Positions 18,868 through 26,066 of a DNA stretch of 64,000 bases are shown piece by piece. The notes beneath the pieces are model-generated. The model did not search any database. It was not told the origin of the DNA and saw only the letters and a program-made list of their open reading frames with translations. This DNA is from Shewanella saliphila (GTDB taxonomy: Bacteria > Pseudomonadota > Gammaproteobacteria > Enterobacterales > Shewanellaceae): assembly GCF_014648295.1 (NCBI RefSeq), contig NZ_BMQV01000002.1:62001-126000 (forward strand), written 5' to 3'. Positions within the stretch are counted from its first letter, which is position 1; every line of letters starts with the position of its first letter. Made by a program: the position numbers and the translations under genes.

Positions 18868-21332
18868 AGCCCAACCTCACGCGTCCAATTTAAGGTTCTT
18901 AATACGTCAGCAAAAGCACCTGCTGCGGTTACATCCGTACCGGCACCATAACCTCTAAGCACAAAAGGAATTGGCTGATAATAACGGCTGTAGAACGCAA
19001 GCGCATTCTCGCCACCTTTAACGCTGTATAATGGATTAGTTGCATCAACCTCAACGATTCTGACATGGCATTGACCTTCATCGATTTGACCAACATAGCG
19101 TAACACTTTGCCTTGTGCCTTAGCCGCAGCGACACGCTCAGAGATCTGTGCATCTAATGATGGAAGGTTAGCCATAAAATGCTCGACATCGCCAGAATCA
19201 TCAAATGATGCAGGCAGTACTGATTCAACATTAATATCAGACAGCTCTAATGGTAAACCTACTTCACGGGCAAGAATTAACACCTTACGCGCCACATCCA
19301 TACCACTTAAATCTTCACGTGGGTCAGGTTCAGTAAAGCATTTTTCACGCGCAATACTGGTGGCTTGAGAAAGGCTCATCCCTTCATCTAACATGCCAAA
19401 AATATAAGACAATGAACCCGAAAGAATACCGTTAAACTTATGAAGTTTATCGCCTGCATACAGGAGCTTTTTCAAGTTATCGATAACAGGTAAGCCCGCA
19501 CCGACGGTTGTTTCATATAAAAATTGACGACGCTGGTTTAATGCCGTTTGGCGCAGTGCTTGATAATAAGCATAATCGCGAGTATTCGATTTTTTATTTG
19601 GTGTCACCACATGGAAACCAGCATTCATGACATCGAGGTAACGGTCAGACACGAGTTCACTTGAGGTGCAATCTACCAATACAGGATTAAGCAATTGTTG
19701 CTCTTGTCCCCACTCAAGTAGCTTAGCTAGATCATAATCTTGGCCTTCTTGCTCTAATGATGACTGCCACTCATTAAGCTCAATACCGTCGCTGTTTAGT
19801 AGCATTTGACGAGAGTTAGCAATACCGCACACTCGGATACTAATATGCTGCTCTTTTAACATCGCAGCCTGCTGCTTTATTTGATCTAATAAACCCGCAC
19901 CAACGTTACCACTGCCCACTAAAAACACATCAAGATATTGCTGGACATCGAAAAAGGCTTGATGACACGCACCAATGGCATGCTTGGTTTTTTTCTGTTG
20001 GATAACAGTCGAAATGGAGCGCTCTGACGACCCCTGTGCGATTGCAATGATATTGACACTGGCTTTGGCTAACGCACTGAAGAACTTGGCCGCAACGCCT
20101 TTATGGGTCTTCATACCGTCACCGATCAATGACACGATCGCCAGGTCTTGGCGTTGTTCAATAGGTTCGAGTAACTCATTTTTTAGTTCTAGTTCAAACT
20201 CTTGCTCTAATGCCCATTTAGCTTTGTTTGCCTCATGAGTGGCAACACAAAAACTGATGCTGTATTCAGATGAGCTTTGAGTAATCAATGACACTGAAAT
20301 GCCGCTACGCGAGATTGCTGCAAGCGTGCGACTCGCCATTCCCACCATGCCTTTCATACCAGGGCCAGAAACGTTAAACATCGTCTGATGGTCTAAGTTA
20401 GAAATCGCTTTAACTTGCAAGCCGGTTTGATCAGCTTCATTTGACACTAAAGTGCCTGGCGCAGAAGGATTAAAGCTGTTTTTGATGTAACACGGGATAT
20501 GATATTGAGCAATCGGTGCAATCGTTTTTGGGTGCAGCACTTTAGCACCAAAATAAGATAGCTCCATCGCTTCTTGATAACTCAATTGCGACAATAATTT
20601 AGCATCAACAACTACACGTGGGTCAGTATTATATACACCATCTACGTCGGTCCAGATTTCACAGCTTGATGCATCTAAACATGCCGCGAGTACAGCAGCT
20701 GAATAATCTGAGCCATTGCGGCCTAACGTCACAATATTGCCTTGGGCATCGGCCGCGGTAAAACCTGGCATAACCCATACACGGTGTCTATCTAATGGTA
20801 ATAATGCAAAACGAGGTTTGCTCACACTAATGTCAACAACTGACTCTAATGGTTGGCCGTGGGCCAGAAACAATGCCACGGGGTCTAGCTGCGCTGCAGT
20901 TAGGCCTTTAGCCAGCATCACTTGTTCCATTAATGCAGCCGATAATCGCTCACCAGTGACCACAACTTGAGCTCGGACACTGTCAGGGCATTCTCCTAAT
21001 AACTTAACGCCATGTAACTTATCTTGCCAAACCAACATTTGAGCTGCTAATTTTTCGACTAACAACTCAAATTGTTGAGCAGAAAGTAATGAAGCAGAAG
21101 CTTCAGTAAACAAGCTGGTATACACCTGTTCAATATGATCTAAAACCGGTTGGTAATCTTGTTGGCTTACTGCTATATCAACCATTTCTAACAATGCATT
21201 GGTGACCGTAGCAGGAGCAGAAAGTACTGTAGCAACAGACTCTACAGATGATGAGTCAGCGATAATGTCTGCCGCCATCGAAAAACGTGACCAATTCGCT
21301 AGCGAAGTTCCGCCAAATTTCATTACCTTCAT
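18864..21332 (-). CDS. thrA: Bifunctional aspartokinase I / homoserine dehydrogenase I
   Basis: Catalyses the first and third steps from aspartate to threonine. 822 residues, the family length. The kinase half opens with [17 protein letters not shown] and carries a catalytic loop around [19 protein letters not shown] near 200-215. Tandem ACT domains in the middle bind threonine for feedback inhibition. The dehydrogenase half shows [17 protein letters not shown] near 465 and [17 protein letters not shown] near 630. AGGGAG precedes the ATG. The attenuator immediately upstream controls it. Confidence 0.97.
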   Translation of the reverse strand: MKVMKFGGTSLANWSRFSMAADIIADSSSVESVATVLSAPATVTNALLEMVDIAVSQQDYQPVLDHIEQVYTSLFTEASASLLSAQQFELLVEKLAAQMLVWQDKLHGVKLLGECPDSVRAQVVVTGERLSAALMEQVMLAKGLTAAQLDPVALFLAHGQPLESVVDISVSKPRFALLPLDRHRVWVMPGFTAADAQGNIVTLGRNGSDYSAAVLAACLDASSCEIWTDVDGVYNTDPRVVVDAKLLSQLSYQEAMELSYFGAKVLHPKTIAPIAQYHIPCYIKNSFNPSAPGTLVSNEADQTGLQVKAISNLDHQTMFNVSGPGMKGMVGMASRTLAAISRSGISVSLITQSSSEYSISFCVATHEANKAKWALEQEFELELKNELLEPIEQRQDLAIVSLIGDGMKTHKGVAAKFFSALAKASVNIIAIAQGSSERSISTVIQQKKTKHAIGACHQAFFDVQQYLDVFLVGSGNVGAGLLDQIKQQAAMLKEQHISIRVCGIANSRQMLLNSDGIELNEWQSSLEQEGQDYDLAKLLEWGQEQQLLNPVLVDCTSSELVSDRYLDVMNAGFHVVTPNKKSNTRDYAYYQALRQTALNQRRQFLYETTVGAGLPVIDNLKKLLYAGDKLHKFNGILSGSLSYIFGMLDEGMSLSQATSIAREKCFTEPDPREDLSGMDVARKVLILAREVGLPLELSDINVESVLPASFDDSGDVEHFMANLPSLDAQISERVAAAKAQGKVLRYVGQIDEGQCHVRIVEVDATNPLYSVKGGENALAFYSRYYQPIPFVLRGYGAGTDVTAAGAFADVLRTLNWTREVGL

Positions 21333-21390
21333 CTACATCTCCCTGTCACCACGTGATGACATATAAAATTAAAATCGTTGAATTAGAAAT

Positions 21391-21424
21391 AAAAAAGCCC
21401 GCTTCTGTTGTGAGAAGCGGGCTT
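21391..21424 (-). terminator. thr operon attenuator hairpin
   Basis: On the minus strand GCCCGCTTCT pairs with AGAAGCGGGC and is followed by a T-run, between thrL and thrA. The leader end (GCGGGCT, about 21451-21459) is complementary to AGCCCGC of the 5' arm, so it can form the competing antiterminator when a ribosome stalls on the Thr/Ile codons. The switch follows classical transcription attenuation. Confidence 0.9.
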
Positions 21425-21449
21425 GTAGTACAAATCTTTTAGGGTGTAA

Positions 21450-21521
21450 TCAGCCCGCCCCCACTCTGGTAATAGTGGTGGTTGTAATGGTGGTAATTAC
21501 AACGAGCATAAGGGTAAGCAT
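21450..21521 (-). CDS. thrL: thr operon leader peptide
   Basis: A 23-residue frame with seven Thr and three Ile codons, running through VVITTITTTTITRVGAG and ending in the same GAG tail as E. coli ThrL. Two in-frame ATGs exist; I prefer 21521 because AAGAG lies 9 nt upstream, while 21509 has no clear ribosome binding site. Stalling at Thr/Ile codons when those charged tRNAs are scarce would block the attenuator just downstream. Confidence 0.9.
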   Translation of the reverse strand: MLTLMLVVITTITTTTITRVGAG

Positions 21522-22062
21522 CTAGTTAATCTCTTAATCAATTCTTGTAGGTTTACTGTTTTAATCCAGCAACCGAATTTGCTGATACACATTGGCTTAC
21601 AGAATTGCTTTTTTTGCCCAACCTTGTCAACCCCTGCTTACAGTTTATTTTAAAGTTATTTTTATATGCTAGTTGATTTATGCGTTTTATGAATATACGG
21701 AGTTTTAAATTACGGACAAAACAAACAAGTTCGATGATAACAACAAGCATCCTCATCATTAAAACAACCTAGCGCCAACAGCAAACCCGATAAAATACAA
21801 CAACTTAACCATAAAAACCAATCGTTCGTAGGCTTATGGTTCATCACGTGTTCACTGTGGCATACATTGATTCGCCAGTATTTACCTCAAGTTTGGTTAA
21901 TACCATAAAAAAACGTGATTTATTTTCAACATCAACCCAATAAAGGGTTAAACCGCAAACAGAAATAAAAAAGCTGTGATTGAATAAGCAAAAACTGATG
22001 TTTGTCATCGCAGCCAACTCATAAAATACGGTATGATGCGCTCAACACCAATTGGAGGCGAT
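21522..22062. other. Divergent intergenic region thrL / slyD
   Basis: 540 bp of AT-rich DNA with no convincing gene. It must contain the thr promoter (minus strand) and the slyD promoter (plus strand). TATGAT at 22032-22037 is a possible slyD -10, without a good -35. A TTGACA-like hexamer on the minus strand at 21625-21630 lacks a matching -10. Confidence 0.4.
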
Positions 22063-22629
22063 ATGAAAATTTCAAAACATGCAGCGGTTACCATTCATTA
22101 CCGCTTGTCTGATGAGCAAGGCGAATTAATTGAAAGTTCATTTGAAGGTGAACCAATGGTTTATCTGCACGGAACCGAAAATTTAATTCCTGGTCTCGAA
22201 TCAGTTTTAGAAGGTAAAACAGCAGGCGAAAAAGTCGATGCTAACATCCCTGCAGCTCAAGGCTATGGTGAATACCACCAAGGTTTAAAGCAAGAAGTGC
22301 CAGTGAGTGCTTTTGGTGACATCGAAGACATTATTCCAGGTATGCGTTTTATTGCTGAAACTGAGCTAGGCCAACGCCCAGTTCAAGTGACTGAAGTTAA
22401 AGATGACGTGATTGTTGTTGATGGAAATCACCCGCTAGCAGGTCAATCATTAAACTTTAGCGTTGAAGTGATTGCAGTGCGTGAAGCAACTGCAGAAGAG
22501 CTTGCACACGGTCATATTCATGCAGAAGGCGGTTGTGGTAGCCACGGACATGATCACGACCATGAACACGGTTCTTGCGGTTCAGAAAAACCAGGATGTG
22601 ATGGTAACGGCGGCTGTGGCTGTCACTAA
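22063..22629 (+). CDS. slyD: FKBP-type peptidyl-prolyl isomerase SlyD
   Basis: Cytoplasmic prolyl isomerase, chaperone and metal (nickel) binder. 188 residues from the ATG at 22063, with GGAGG upstream; the frame from 22033 is too long. The FKBP core shows YRLSDEQGELIESSF and HGTENLIPGLESVLEGK near residues 12-55. An inserted-flap chaperone domain follows, around FGDIEDIIPGMRF. The tail from about residue 150 is packed with His, Cys, Gly and Asp (HGHDHDHEHGSCGS type), the expected metal-binding extension. Downstream is a possible terminator. Confidence 0.95.
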   Translation: MKISKHAAVTIHYRLSDEQGELIESSFEGEPMVYLHGTENLIPGLESVLEGKTAGEKVDANIPAAQGYGEYHQGLKQEVPVSAFGDIEDIIPGMRFIAETELGQRPVQVTEVKDDVIVVDGNHPLAGQSLNFSVEVIAVREATAEELAHGHIHAEGGCGSHGHDHDHEHGSCGSEKPGCDGNGGCGCH

Positions 22630-22692
22630 AAACACATAGACTTAATAATGCTTTTTGCACTCTACTGTCAGTAAAAAGCATTAAAAGAATTG

Positions 22693-22732
22693 AAGGCGTT
22701 GTCTAAGTTCTAGGCAAGGCCTTTTTTTTTGC
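22693..22732 (+). terminator. Probable terminator downstream of slyD
   Basis: Imperfect hairpin AAGGCGTTGTCT / AGGCAAGGCCTT followed by a T-run. Confidence 0.7.
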
Positions 22733-22862
22733 GTTATAATTGAGAGGTAAATCACACTAACTAGTCAGACTTATTGTCGCTACTGTAAAGGACCACGGTG
22801 TAGCGAGAATCCTAACTAATTAGCTTTTCATATAATAATTAATACATAGCGACGGAGTGCTT

Positions 22863-23240
22863 ATGTTAATTAAACCAGTATACGAGTTGTTACCTTTTAG
22901 CTACATGCTTGTTGGCTCTGTCAGTATTTTTTTACTGGAACCTAGCTATGCGCTTATCGCATCGATTGTGGTGTATTTGTACGGTGCTCATATTTATAAC
23001 TTACGTTCTAAAAACCGCCGTACAGATCCTAAGAGAAAGCGTAAATCAGGTGGTATGCCAGATATGCTCTACGGGCTAATGCCTTTCTTGTATGTATTAA
23101 CGGCGGTTAGCTTATATCGATTTTACCCAAGAGACTCTAGCACTTTGTTTGCATTGTGCTTAATCACTTATGGCGGTTATTTATTTTTACGTCGATCAAG
23201 TTACCGACACCATAAATATCCAAAAGGTATCCGCCAATAA
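22863..23240 (+). CDS. Small inner-membrane protein of unknown function
   Basis: 125 residues with four likely hydrophobic segments: two near residues 5-45, and two after a strongly basic loop (KNRRTDPKRKRKSGG, about 53-67), near 75-115. The tail is basic and Tyr/Arg-rich. I chose the ATG at 22863 because CGGAG lies 5 nt upstream; the GTG at 22857 overlaps that ribosome binding site. I do not recognise a characterised family. It is a lone gene between slyD and the convergent trpR. Confidence 0.8.
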   Translation: MLIKPVYELLPFSYMLVGSVSIFLLEPSYALIASIVVYLYGAHIYNLRSKNRRTDPKRKRKSGGMPDMLYGLMPFLYVLTAVSLYRFYPRDSSTLFALCLITYGGYLFLRRSSYRHHKYPKGIRQ

Positions 23241-23268
23241 AGGTGTATCGCTATCACTTGCTGAGGCA

Positions 23269-23547
23269 CTAGTCCAAAATTAACTTGCGGACTCTTGCTC
23301 TTTGGCTGGCGGGCATGTTTTTTAAATAGTTAGAGCATCGAGTAATCGTCGCGATACTCACTTGGTGCTCTGCAGCTATCTGTCTCTGACTCAACTCACC
23401 AGCCAATAACGTTTGAAACACCTGCAAACGTCCCGATACTGCACTTCTTTCTTCTTCTGTCAGTAATAATTGAAACAACACTGACAAATCATCCTCATTA
23501 TTGTGAGTGAGTATTTTATCTACAACTAAATTCCAGTTGGCACGCAT
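23269..23547 (-). CDS. trpR: Trp operon repressor TrpR
   Basis: Tryptophan-responsive DNA-binding repressor. 92 residues starting MRANWNLVV at the ATG at 23547. The helix-turn-helix is clear: LSQRQIAAEHQVSIATITR, near residues 52-70, aligns with E. coli MSQRELKNELGAGIATITR. The LLTEEERSAVSGRLQV helix precedes it. No trp biosynthesis gene is in the window, so its targets lie elsewhere. A classic trp operator was not evident near its own start. Confidence 0.93.
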   Translation of the reverse strand: MRANWNLVVDKILTHNNEDDLSVLFQLLLTEEERSAVSGRLQVFQTLLAGELSQRQIAAEHQVSIATITRCSNYLKNMPASQRARVRKLILD

Positions 23548-23768
23548 AATTTTTATTCTCTTTGTAGTAATGCCGAAACAGTACAAGTGTATCAACTTAC
23601 CTTGGCACTTTGCAAAAAGACTCGCGTGATAAACATCGATAAAACATATCGCAATGTCTTAATAAAATTGTGTAGAATGAATGTGATTGATTGCACGTAT
23701 ACTCATAAAACGAGATATACGTCGTGCTTATGGAACCAGTGCCACTACTGATAAAAAGAAGGATTACA

Positions 23769-24218
23769 ATGAAAAAGTTACTATTGACCGTTGCGGCTAC
23801 CGCAATACTTATTCCGGCTGCGTTTGCTAATAATTTTGAAAAACCAGCTGATGCGATTGAATATCGTCAATCTGCGTTTGGGTTAATTGCATATAACTTT
23901 GGTGATATGGGTGCAATGCTCAAAGGTAAAAAGCCATTTGATGCAAGCGTATTCAGTTCACGTGCTGATAACGTTGCAGCACTATCTAAAATACCTCATG
24001 AGGGTTTCATTGATGGTACTGATACAGGCGACACCGAAGCATTAGCTAAAATTTGGCAAGATAAAGCAGACTTTGATAGCAAAATGACAGCATTTCAAGA
24101 TAATGCCGCGGCATTAGCCGTTGCAGCTAAATCAAGTGACAAAAACCAAATCAAACAAGCTTTTGCTAACACAGGTAAAAGCTGTAAAGGTTGTCATGAC
24201 GTTTACAAAAAAGATTAA
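23769..24218 (+). CDS. Cytochrome c' (periplasmic, class II)
   Basis: Four-helix-bundle c-type cytochrome of the periplasm, a family that binds NO and CO. 149 residues: a signal peptide to about Ala20, then a mature domain starting NNFEKPADAI. The helix YRQSAFGLIAYNFGDMGAML is family-typical. The single heme motif CKGCH is near the C-terminus (Cys139, Cys142, His143), the diagnostic position for class II cytochromes. AAGGAT precedes the ATG. The cytochrome b561 gene faces it, and a shared terminator lies between them. Confidence 0.93.
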   Translation: MKKLLLTVAATAILIPAAFANNFEKPADAIEYRQSAFGLIAYNFGDMGAMLKGKKPFDASVFSSRADNVAALSKIPHEGFIDGTDTGDTEALAKIWQDKADFDSKMTAFQDNAAALAVAAKSSDKNQIKQAFANTGKSCKGCHDVYKKD

Positions 24219-24242
24219 TACGCGATAATTTAATCTAAACAT

Positions 24243-24272
24243 AAAGCCCATCCGATGGGCTTTATTTTTATA
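24243..24272. terminator. Terminator between cytochrome c' and cytochrome b561 genes
   Basis: AAAGCCCATC / GATGGGCTTT hairpin with T-run; usable by both convergent genes. Confidence 0.9.
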
Positions 24273-24299
24273 GCCGAAGTCTACAGTCTACGTGTTAAT

Positions 24300-24965
24300 C
24301 TATAAAAAACTCACCACGGGCTCTAACCATAGCCACCAAATACCAGCAAACAATAGCGCCACTATCACCAAGGCTAACCAAGGTGATCGTAAAGTCGGCG
24401 CAGTGACCTTGTCACTCACGTACTTATAGCCACTAAACATCGCTTTTAAAATATTGTCGCCTTTAACCACATGTAAAATCACTGCAGCAACGTGCAGCAC
24501 AACTAGCCCTAAAATTACATTGAAATTGGTTTTGTGTAACCAGGTTAACCAACTTGCGGTGTCAGAAGATACCAAGTGAATTAATGGCCCTTCAGTAAAA
24601 ATCTCATCGGTTGCAAATAAACCGGTCGTTAATTGCAACACTAATAAACCAAGCAACGCAAACACCATATAACCACCTAAAGGGTTATGCCCTAATGAGG
24701 TTGGCTTTGGGTTAGTTAGCGCATAATTGATGACTTTTTTAGGTCCAACAAAGAACTGACTAAATTTAGACGTTTCACTCCCAATAACGCCCCAAATCAA
24801 TCTAAACAAAATGAGTGTCATTAACACGTAAGCCAATACTTGGTGCCATTGCATCTCACCAATGTCAGCGGTCCACCACAAGCCACCTAATAAGCCAACC
24901 ATGGACCAATGAAATAAACGTGTTGGAAAATCCCATACCTTTATTTTGTGTTGTTCTATACTCAT
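24300..24965 (-). CDS. Cytochrome b561-type membrane electron-transfer protein
   Basis: Inner-membrane di-heme cytochrome b of the bacterial b561/Ni-hydrogenase-b family. 221 residues with four or five helices. Candidate heme His residues lie in RLFHWSMVG near residue 19, MQWHQVLAY near 41, LGLVVLHVAAVILHVVKGDN near 153-172, and GHNP. It begins at ATG 24965. It converges on the cytochrome c' gene, the arrangement in which a cytochrome b passes electrons from quinol to a periplasmic c-type partner; that pairing is inferred from proximity. Confidence 0.9.
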   Translation of the reverse strand: MSIEQHKIKVWDFPTRLFHWSMVGLLGGLWWTADIGEMQWHQVLAYVLMTLILFRLIWGVIGSETSKFSQFFVGPKKVINYALTNPKPTSLGHNPLGGYMVFALLGLLVLQLTTGLFATDEIFTEGPLIHLVSSDTASWLTWLHKTNFNVILGLVVLHVAAVILHVVKGDNILKAMFSGYKYVSDKVTAPTLRSPWLALVIVALLFAGIWWLWLEPVVSFL

Positions 24966-25162
24966 TTATAACTGCCTATATCCATTTACGTACGGAGATG
25001 ATACCAAATGTCGACGAGATTTTACGCTTTTAGTAAAAAAGACTAAGGCAGTGTCAAGCATTGCCAATCGCAATTCACATAATGATGAAAAACGTACAAA
25101 TCATAATTAACAAAAGAGGAACGATAAGAGGAGGGAGAAGAAGCACAGCAACAACGCAGATG

Positions 25163-25187
25163 TTGATAACTTACCTAGTGTTATCAA
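25163..25187. repeat. Inverted repeat, possible operator
   Basis: TTGATAAC and GTTATCAA, perfect arms, separated by 9 nt. The repeat is about 200 nt from the cytochrome b561 start and 230 nt from raiA. No T-run follows, so a protein-binding site is likelier than a terminator. Confidence 0.5.
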
Positions 25188-25344
25188 TTGCACGATAAAT
25201 ACACAAAACAGATAATTTAGTATCAACTTATTCATTCAAATATGAGCTGTTCTACAGCGTAATACAAGCACATTTTGACACTTTTTAGTTAAAAATGTCT
25301 AAGCGATCAAATAAGCGGCAGTCGGACGTAAACGCCACCAAAAG

Positions 25345-25360
25345 CGTGACTAAGATCACA
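25345..25360. promoter_or_regulatory. Candidate CRP site upstream of raiA
   Basis: CGTGA-N6-TCACA, nine of ten consensus positions, about 58 nt before the raiA ATG, a position suitable for activation. Confidence 0.55.
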
Positions 25361-25418
25361 CTTTTTATGGCTAACCTTGGTAATCTGAAGTTAAGCAAAC
25401 AACAAGAAGGTTCTAAAT

Positions 25419-25772
25419 ATGCTGAAAATCACTAGCAAACAACTTGAAGTCACTGCCCTCATCCGCGAACGTATTGAAGGAAGATTAGAAAAATTATCTC
25501 GACACGATATTCAGTTAATTAATCCGCACGTTATTATTACCCAAGAAAAGCAACTGTTTAAAATTGAGGCTTCAGTTGGATTACCTAGTGGAAATTTATT
25601 TGCCCAGGCGAAAAGTGAAAACCTATACGCAGCGATTACTGCAATGGGACAAAAGCTGGAAAAACAGCTAAACCGCCTGACTCACAAACCCCAGGCTCAA
25701 CGCCACGTTTCATTACCCAATGACACGGAAAGCGAGTTTGAGTATGTCTATAAGGAGGAAAACGCAGCTTGA
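25419..25772 (+). CDS. raiA: Ribosome-associated inhibitor / hibernation factor RaiA (YfiA)
   Basis: Binds the 30S subunit between the A and P sites and silences ribosomes under stress or in stationary phase. 117 residues, with the S30AE fold signature MLKITSKQLEVTALIRERI and FKIEASVGLPSGNLFAQAKS. The acidic tail is short, as in RaiA and unlike long HPF. AGAAGG precedes the ATG. It lies upstream of pheL-pheA, the same order as in E. coli. A CRP-like site suggests cAMP control. Confidence 0.94.
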   Translation: MLKITSKQLEVTALIRERIEGRLEKLSRHDIQLINPHVIITQEKQLFKIEASVGLPSGNLFAQAKSENLYAAITAMGQKLEKQLNRLTHKPQAQRHVSLPNDTESEFEYVYKEENAA

Positions 25773-25825
25773 AGTTAAATATCTTTCACCAGCGCACCTT
25801 CGGGTGCGCTTTCTTTTGTCTGTAA
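25769..25825 (+). CDS. Possible 18-residue small frame overlapping the raiA stop and terminator
   Basis: A TTG overlapping the raiA stop (TTGA) is preceded by a perfect TAAGGAGG 10 nt upstream, located inside the end of raiA. The frame MKLNIFHQRTFGCAFFCL reads straight through the terminator hairpin. Nothing is known about it. The strong ribosome binding site and coupling overlap are the only support; it may be coincidence, since the raiA C-terminal codons force part of this sequence. Confidence 0.25.
   Translation: MKLNIFHQRTFGCAFFCL
25791..25818 (+). terminator. Terminator of raiA
   Basis: AGCGCACC-TTCG-GGTGCGCT, a UUCG tetraloop hairpin followed by a T-rich stretch. Confidence 0.93.
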
Positions 25826-25850
25826 TTAAGCCTTGATGAGTAGAATTACA

Positions 25851-25879
25851 TTGACAGGTTAACTCTGTGGCTTTAGTTT
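25851..25879 (+). promoter_or_regulatory. Candidate pheL-pheA promoter
   Basis: Perfect TTGACA at 25851 and TAGTTT at 25874, 17 nt apart. The predicted start of transcription would fall at the pheL ATG, leaving no leader for a ribosome binding site. A TAGAAT at 25841-25846 gives an alternative -10 with a poor -35. Confidence 0.4.
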
Positions 25880-25885
25880 TACTCT

Positions 25886-25960
25886 ATGAGCACAAAAATA
25901 TTCCGCTTTTTTATTTTCTTTTTTATTCAGCCCACCCTCGGAGGCGGATTTTCTGTGTAA
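25886..25960 (+). CDS. pheL: pheA leader peptide
   Basis: A 24-residue frame with six Phe in eight consecutive codons (FRFFIFFF, residues 6-13), ahead of pheA. Its role parallels E. coli PheL: stalling at Phe codons when charged tRNA-Phe is low prevents formation of the attenuator. The ribosome binding site is weak. The GGAGGC in its second half (25940-25945) is complementary to GCCTCC of the terminator stem. Confidence 0.85.
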   Translation: MSTKIFRFFIFFFIQPTLGGGFSV

Positions 25961-25979
25961 AAACGAAAATGAAAATTCT

Positions 25980-26008
25980 AAAGCCTCCCACTTGGGAGGC
26001 TTTTTTGT
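25980..26008 (+). terminator. pheA attenuator hairpin
   Basis: AAGCCTCCCA / TGGGAGGCTT followed by a run of six T, between pheL and pheA. The 5' arm can instead pair with GGAGGC at 25940-25945, giving the antiterminator. Confidence 0.9.
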
Positions 26009-26066
26009 CTTATAAATACTGTTGTATTCACCATACGTCAGACTGTTGCGTTACATTGAGGTCAAT

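Larger units (their letters stand above)
24966..25418. other. Divergent intergenic region cytochrome b561 / raiA
   Basis: 453 bp without a gene. It holds an 8-bp-armed inverted repeat at 25163-25187 and a CRP-like site at 25345-25360, listed separately. The remainder is AT-rich DNA with no recognisable structure. Confidence 0.5.

Noticed and set aside
21553..21759. 68-codon minus-strand frame upstream of thrL
   Set aside because: Composition is that of AT-rich noncoding DNA; it occupies the thr promoter region and has no recognisable motif.
22777..22806. Small hairpin (TCGCTAC / GTAGCGA) upstream of the 22863 gene
   Set aside because: Only 7 bp with a 16-nt loop and no known RNA family pattern; too weak to call a riboswitch or small RNA.
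23676..23695. CRP-like half site (TGTGA) before the cytochrome c' gene
   Set aside because: The second half matches in only three of five positions.
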